From NCBI RefSeq assembly GCF_026240905.1, contig NZ_JAPEVI010000003.1:124001-188000 (forward strand): a stretch of DNA of 64,000 nucleotides, in the 5' to 3' direction. Below the pieces are notes generated by a model. It saw nothing but the letters and a program-made list of their open reading frames with translations. It did not search any database and had not been told where the DNA came from. Positions 59,468 through 64,000 of the stretch are shown one piece after another. Every line of letters starts with the position of its first letter. Within the stretch, counting starts at the first letter, position 1. This stretch comes from Roseibium salinum (GTDB lineage Bacteria > Pseudomonadota > Alphaproteobacteria > Rhizobiales > Stappiaceae). Made by a program: the position numbers and the translations under genes.

Positions 59468-61171
59468 TGGGCATAGTTGACGATCTGAAATCCGAGCTGC
59501 ACAGCGCCAGGGCCGAGCGCCAGTGGTATGAAGCCGACTGGCAGGACTATGTGACCTATACGGCGCCGGACATGGAGCGGGCGTTCAACCGGCCGGGCGG
59601 GGTGAGCGCGCCGGACGGGATGAGCGCCTTGCGCCAGTCCGCCGCGCGGGAACGCTCGCGCAAGCTCTACGACCCGACGGCGGTGTGGCTGCTCGACAGG
59701 CTGGCCTCCGGCGTCGGCTCGCTGACCATGCCGGAGGGCTTCAACTGGCACGGGGTCGGCTTCGGCGACCCCTTTGCGCCCGAGCCCTCCCAGGCGGACG
59801 AGGAATTCTTCGAGCTGGTGCGCGACCATCTCTTCCGCGTGCGCTATTCCGGCCGGTCGGGCTTTGCGCTCGCCAACCGCTCGCGGCTGCTGTCCACCGT
59901 CAAGCTCGGCACCGGCGTTCTGTTTCCGGTCGAAAACGACGGCAACCTGGCCGACATCCGCACGCCGATCCATTACCGCTATGTGCCGCTCTACGAGGTC
60001 TACCTGATCGTGGATGCGCAGGGGAACGACTGCGGTTTCTTCCGCGTGCGCACGCTGAAGGCGTGGCAGGCGGTGAAGGAATATGGCGGCAACGTTTCCG
60101 AAAAGGTGAAGGAGGAAGCGGACGACCCGAAGCGCAAGAATGCCGAACACCAGTTCGTGCATGCCTGCTTCTTGCGCGAGGGCGGGCATCCGCAGGCCGG
60201 TGACATCCGAAAATCCCGCTATGAAAGCCTGCATTTCGAGGACGAGAGCAAGCATATCTGCCGGAGGGGCGGGTTCTTCGAATATCCGCTGGTGATCAGC
60301 CGCTGGGATCGTGACGGCCTGTCGCCCTATGGTTCGCCGCCGCAGGCCAAGCTGATGAGCGACATCAAGAGTCTGCAGAGCCTTGCAAGGGACGGGCTGA
60401 TCGCCAGCTCCCAGGCGGTGCGCCCGCCGATCGCCACCCACCGGGAAGAGCGGCAGCTCGATCTCAATCCGGGCCGGACCAACCCGGGCCTGATCGACGA
60501 GCAGGGGCGGCCGCTGTTCCGGCCGATGATCGACACCGTCAATCCGGGCGCGGCGGATGCGCAGATCGAGAATATTCGCGAGAAACTGCGGATCGGGCTT
60601 TACGGCGACCTGTGGCAGACGCTGCTTGAGGGCAACGGACGGACGGCGACGGAAGCCAATATCCGCCGCAAGGAAATGGCCGACATGATCGGCCCGTTCT
60701 CCACCAACATCATGGCGGGCAACGAGGCGCTGTTCGAACGGGAAATCGGCATTCTGGGCCGCCGGGGCGCGTTTGCCGCCGATCTCGCCCCTGGAGCCGC
60801 CGGAAAGCGTGCTGGGCGGCGATGTGACCCTGACGTCGACGGCGCCCATCGACCAGATGCGCGAGGCCGGGCATTTCGAGGCGATCATGGGCTTCCAGGA
60901 TTACCTCGGCATTGCCGCCGGGGCCGATCCGTCGATCCTCGACCTGCACGACCGGGAGGCGGAATACGACCTGACCCGCCGCGCCCTGGGCCTGCCGGCG
61001 AAGCTGAAGCGCCGGCCGGAGGACGTGGAGGCCCTGCGGGCCGAACGGGCCGCGCAGCAACAACAGCAGCAGCAGCTTGCCGCCGGAGAAAGCATGGCCC
61101 GCATGGCCAAGGACGGCGCGCCGCTTCTGAAGGCGATCGGCGGGCAGGGAGGCCTCGATGGTGTGGCATAG
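59467..61171 (+). pseudogene. Podovirus head-tail connector/portal protein, frameshifted
   Basis: The first frame (59467 to about 60770) encodes the podovirus head-tail connector: DWQDYVTYTAPDMERAFNRPGG, RSRKLYDPTAVWLLDRLASGVGSLTMP and TATEANIRRKEMADMIGPF. At the GGGG run 60764-60767 the frame shifts; the other frame (from about 60773) continues LEPPESVLGGDVTLTSTAPIDQMREAGHFEA and ends QQQQQQQLAAGESMARMAKDGAPLLKAIGG at 61171. Deleting one G joins the two into about 567 residues. If real, the connector is broken. Confidence 0.88.
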
Positions 61172-61472
61172 CCTGAAGCGCGCCGCGCGGCGGCGCAAGG
61201 ACAGGGCGGCGGCGATCGAACGGGCCTATCGGTCGGTTTTCCTGTCTGGCGAGGGCGAGACCGTGCTGGCCGACCTAGCGGCCGAATGCGGGATCTACCA
61301 GGCGCCGCCCGCGGACCTCAGCCCGCGGGCGAGCGGCTATCTGGACGGCCGCAAGGCGCTTTATGCCCGCATCCTTTCCATGATCCGTATACCGCCGGAA
61401 GAGCATGCCGCGCTTCAAGAGGCCGCGCGACTGGAAACCCTGCCCGACTTTGACAATGACGAGGACTTTTGA
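61158..61472 (+). CDS. Bbp19-like phage structural protein
   Basis: This 104-residue protein resembles Bbp19 of Bordetella phage BPP-1, a small protein next to the portal gene: RAYRSVFLSGEGETVLADLAAECGIYQ and YLDGRKALYARILSMIRIP. It overlaps the portal gene end by 14 bases and precedes the scaffold gene. Confidence 0.7.
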   Translation: MVWHSLKRAARRRKDRAAAIERAYRSVFLSGEGETVLADLAAECGIYQAPPADLSPRASGYLDGRKALYARILSMIRIPPEEHAALQEAARLETLPDFDNDEDF

Positions 61473-61474
61473 CG

Positions 61475-62389
61475 ATGGACAGCGAATTTGACGCAAGCAG
61501 CCCGGTTGACGGACGGGCTGACGGGCAGGGCGAGGACCTGGGCGGGAGCCATGGCGCGGGAGGCGGCGATGCCGGCTTCTGGAACGCCTTGAGCGACAAC
61601 GACCGGGCGCTGGCGATGGAGAACGGCTGGCAGGGGGTGGACAATGTGCTGGACAGCTACCGCTCGCTCCGCCAGGAGCTTTCCGGGACCGTGAGCGTCC
61701 CGGACGGGAATGCCAGCGAGGAAGAACAGGCGGCCTTCTACGAGCAGGTCTCAAGCAGTTGGACACCCAAGGACGGGTACCGGTTCAAGATGCCGGAGGC
61801 CCTGCCGGAGAACTTTCCCTACGACCAGGCCTTCGCCAGGGAGGCGGGCGGCTGGTTTCAGGAGGCCGGCCTGCATCCGGAGGCGGCGCAAAAGCTGCAT
61901 GACAGGTGGGTCGGCAAGATGGCCGAGCAGTTTGCCGCCCACGAGGAGGCTTCCCGCGAGGGTGCCTTGCGCCAGGCGGATGCCGTGGAAGCGGCCCACC
62001 GGGCGCTGGTGAAGGAATATGGCGAGCCGGAAAGCGACGGCTACCAGAACGTGGTGGCCAGGGCCGACCGGGCCCTGAGCGGGCTGAAAGCCGCCGGTGT
62101 CGACCTGTCCGACTGGTTTGCCGGAAAGGGCGCCCTGAGGGCGGCGGACGACAGCGGCCTGCAGCAGGTGGCGGACCCGACGGCAGTCAAGCTGCTGGCC
62201 TTCATCCACGACAGGGCCTTTGCCGAGGACGGCCTTTCCGGCCTGAATGAAGGGACGGGCGGGGACAATCCGTTCGACACCGACAACCCCAACCTGAAAA
62301 GGCAATCGGAGCTCCTGGAAAGCAACCCGGCGCGAGCGCGGCAGCTGATCGTCTCCGCGGGGCGGGATCCGAGGCTGTTTCGGCTGTAG
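61475..62389 (+). CDS. Phage scaffolding-type protein
   Basis: This 304-residue protein is acidic and helical: an N-terminal disordered Asp/Gly region, LDSYRSLRQELSGTVSVPDGNASEEEQAAFYEQVSS, and KKxAEQFAAHEEASREGALRQADAVEAAHRALVKEYGEPESDGY. It lies where podovirus scaffold genes are found, after the portal. A capsid gene should follow but the reading ends in AT-rich cassette-like DNA instead. ATG at 61475 is chosen. Confidence 0.75.
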   Translation: MDSEFDASSPVDGRADGQGEDLGGSHGAGGGDAGFWNALSDNDRALAMENGWQGVDNVLDSYRSLRQELSGTVSVPDGNASEEEQAAFYEQVSSSWTPKDGYRFKMPEALPENFPYDQAFAREAGGWFQEAGLHPEAAQKLHDRWVGKMAEQFAAHEEASREGALRQADAVEAAHRALVKEYGEPESDGYQNVVARADRALSGLKAAGVDLSDWFAGKGALRAADDSGLQQVADPTAVKLLAFIHDRAFAEDGLSGLNEGTGGDNPFDTDNPNLKRQSELLESNPARARQLIVSAGRDPRLFRL

Positions 62390-62541
62390 GAGCCGGCGGC
62401 ATGCTGAGAGCGCCTTCTTCTTCTTTGTGTGGCGGCGAAACCGCCATGCCGGCAGAACAAGTGCAGCTTGTTCACTTTTTGGTTGCATTGGAACATAAGG
62501 GGAACATACTCTCGGTCGACATGGCTGGAACGGAGGAAGTC

Positions 62542-62709
62542 GTGAGGGCGATAAAGGTGGCCGCCGCGCTGATTGGAATGGTTCTCAGCGCCTGCGCATC
62601 AAACGATCCCAGCAGTTCAGTGCATCTGGAAGAGTGCATATGGCTGACAATTGCGCTCCGGGCGCCGTCATGGAGAGGCTTGCCGGTGAGAAGAAGGTTA
62701 GTATTATAA
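62542..62709 (+). CDS. Small predicted lipoprotein
   Basis: This 55-residue frame has GTG with GGAGGAAGTC upstream. VRAIKVAAALIGMVLSAC ends in a lipobox (LSAC). Such short lipoproteins occur as Rz1-type or colicin-lysis proteins, but no partner is visible. The tail (WRGLPVRRRLVL) is odd. Low confidence. Confidence 0.4.
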   Translation: MRAIKVAAALIGMVLSACASNDPSSSVHLEECIWLTIALRAPSWRGLPVRRRLVL

Positions 62710-62825
62710 GTTTATATAGTAAAAATATTACCAAAATGTATTGGGAATACTTCCAGATAATGAGGAAGTGCGATTTGGTGAAGGATTTTTACTTTGTGGT
62801 TCATCAGGAATGGGCGGATGAATGA
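62640..62825 (+). CDS. Small AT-rich hypothetical protein
   Basis: This frame of 61 residues (MADNCAPGAVMERLAGEKKVSIISLYSKNITKMYWEYF...) begins inside the preceding frame. The AT-rich second half looks like a foreign fragment. No family is recognised; it might be part of a broken immunity gene. The 62826-63243 stretch contains no convincing gene. Confidence 0.35.
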   Translation: MADNCAPGAVMERLAGEKKVSIISLYSKNITKMYWEYFQIMRKCDLVKDFYFVVHQEWADE

Positions 62826-63243
62826 ATTCGATTTCTTTCCAGTTTCCCGCCCCTCCCTTCGCTGCATTCCGAACAAAGGGTGTCCAGGTCAGACGGGCTC
62901 TGTCTAATCCTGAAACGGACGGACACAGCAGAAGTGCGAGAGCCCAGATGGTACTGCGAAAAAAGCGGTTGGACTGACGAAATGTAGATAAGGATCAAAC
63001 AATGGCCGGTGGGACAAAGTATACGCATCGGTGAAGACAGATTTTATGGTGTTGTATTTCACAGGACCTACTGCGCCATGCCCGCAGACCCGTAGCGTCC
63101 CTACCGACGAAGCAGCATGAGCGGTCGTTAGTGCAGGTCCATCCTGTGCTGCGCCGCTCAACTGCGCAATAATTGCGAAAATGTGCATAACGTTCTGCAC
63201 AGAGAGCTGCCTTAATAGAATTGTATTCTCCGTGAGGTTGATT

Positions 63244-63639
63244 ATGAAAAGGATTTTCCAAACAGGAAAAGCAGCAACGGCTCTTTTGCTTACTGCGGGC
63301 GGGTGTATGCTTGGATATTTTCTGGGAAGTATGCTCCCGTCTCCGGCGTATATTGCGGATCTGCAGCGAATACCTCTTCTGATGAACACACCGGAGGATG
63401 TGTCTTTGCTTGTTAAAAGACATCTGCCGGATGACGCTTATAAAGTGTTTGAAATCGCCGCCAATTCTTCAAGCAACATCTCAATTCGCAAGGAAGAAAA
63501 GTGTGGTTGTTCTTTGATCTATCTTGAAAGAGCCGTTTCCAGGCTCCCACTGCCTGACCGGGAGCTTACAATCTACTTTGAGCTCAAAGATGGTGAATTG
63601 AAATATGGTGGCGCCTCTATCGTGAAATGGTTTCTTTAA
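63244..63639 (+). CDS. Putative exported/anchored immunity-like protein
   Basis: This 131-residue AT-rich gene encodes a protein with an N-terminal hydrophobic anchor (ATALLLTAGGCMLGYFLGSMLP) and a soluble domain of unknown family (LLVKRHLPDDAYKVFEIAANSSSNISIRKEEKCGCSLIYL). It is followed after 15 bases by a partial gene with toxin-like N-terminal sequence, the same order as the immunity-effector pairs at 45552 and 55954. Confidence 0.6.
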   Translation: MKRIFQTGKAATALLLTAGGCMLGYFLGSMLPSPAYIADLQRIPLLMNTPEDVSLLVKRHLPDDAYKVFEIAANSSSNISIRKEEKCGCSLIYLERAVSRLPLPDRELTIYFELKDGELKYGGASIVKWFL

Positions 63640-63654
63640 GAAGTGAGTTGTCAT

Positions 63655-64000
63655 ATGGAAAAAATAGAAGTTGGTTATAATCCTATCGCGGTCACTGGTA
63701 ATTTAGCGCATCACAAGTTCATTCTATACACGCGGTCCGATGGTACGACGTTCCAGATCCATGGTCACGGTTCGAGAGATTATGGCTGGAGTCCATTCGA
63801 AGAACTTGCCTCTAGTGGACCCAATGACCTTGCAGAATTTGGCCACTTGTCAGTTCGTGTTTTCAGGTCTTCTCCGAAGAATGAAGAGGCAGCCTTAAAA
63901 GTTCAAAGAGAAGTTGTTTTTGAAGGACCTGATCTCTCCAGGAAATTTTTTAAAATGGTGGGAATGGCGCAAGGAATTGCGGAGCAGAATACCAAGTACA
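63655..64000 (+). CDS. Partial effector-like protein, runs off the window
   Basis: The open frame of 115 codons continues past the window end without a stop. It begins MEKIEVGYNPIAVTGNLAHHKFILYTRSDGTTFQIHGHGSRDYGW. The arrangement YNP-HHKFILYT-DG-IHG recalls domains of unknown activity found at toxin ends in polymorphic systems, from memory of pattern. The rest is unknown. If its C-terminus outside the window matches the shared domain, it would be a third effector. Confidence 0.6.
   Translation, partial: MEKIEVGYNPIAVTGNLAHHKFILYTRSDGTTFQIHGHGSRDYGWSPFEELASSGPNDLAEFGHLSVRVFRSSPKNEEAALKVQREVVFEGPDLSRKFFKMVGMAQGIAEQNTKY

Noticed and set aside
60885..61110. Reverse-strand frames with poly-Cys opposite the portal glutamine run
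   Set aside because: The runs of Cys and Ala come from the CAG repeats of the portal gene read on the opposite strand.

Overview
The window is high-GC alphaproteobacterial DNA. Gene content (many ABC importers, GntR/LacI/LysR/TetR regulators, a DUF1127 protein, DhaKL and FecBCD systems) and dispersed palindromes of the Rhizobiales type suggest a marine or soil Hyphomicrobiales member, perhaps near Stappiaceae (Roseibium/Labrenzia). That placement is inference from style; no 16S rRNA or tRNA gene is visible.

Layout. 1-5165: a dipeptide-type ABC importer (partial permease, a fused permease-ATPase, a second ATPase), a GntR regulator and an acetamidase/formamidase, forming one amide or peptide uptake and hydrolysis operon. 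5400-8395: prophage control remnant with an S24 repressor, a divergent small gene, palindromic operators and a DUF6362-like gene. 8428-11468: NadR and PnuC (NAD salvage) and an amidase. 11725-18731: a PRC-barrel protein, a matrixin protease, ArsR/SRPBCC and TetR/NIPSNAP stress pairs, and LysR with a quinone oxidoreductase. 18779-20995: amino-acid ABC importer without an ATPase. 21490-30031: a LacI-controlled sugar or polyol ABC operon ending in dihydroxyacetone kinase and a strong terminator. 30353-34424: small detoxification and regulatory genes. 34488-38334: siderophore-type iron importer with a permease-ATPase fusion. 38400-44274: miscellaneous membrane and regulatory genes, a methyltransferase and an NMT1-type ABC importer.

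44.3-64 kb is the most unusual part. Podovirus-type late genes (small and large terminase, gp13-like acetyltransferase, portal, Bbp19-like protein, scaffold) occur as two blocks, 48.4-51.0 and 59.2-62.4 kb. Before, between and after them lie effector-immunity cassettes. Two long proteins (45952-47750, broken by one base, and 56439-58757) have unrelated AT-rich N-terminal domains, one DUF6973-like and one PIN-nuclease-like. They share an almost identical GC-rich C-terminal domain of about 230 residues that resembles the C-terminus of podovirus internal virion proteins. Each follows a small gene in the position of an immunity gene. The PIN-type cassette is also present as truncated copies with conserved leaders and intergenic repeats. 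A third pair begins at 63244 and runs off the window. I read this as a phage-derived polymorphic toxin system with reversed polarity (variable N-terminus, conserved C-terminus). That reading is inference and is scored as such.

Several genes are interrupted by single-base length changes in G, C or T runs (23530, 39570, 44718, 46984, 60764). These could be true lesions or sequence errors and should be checked before any of them is called a pseudogene.
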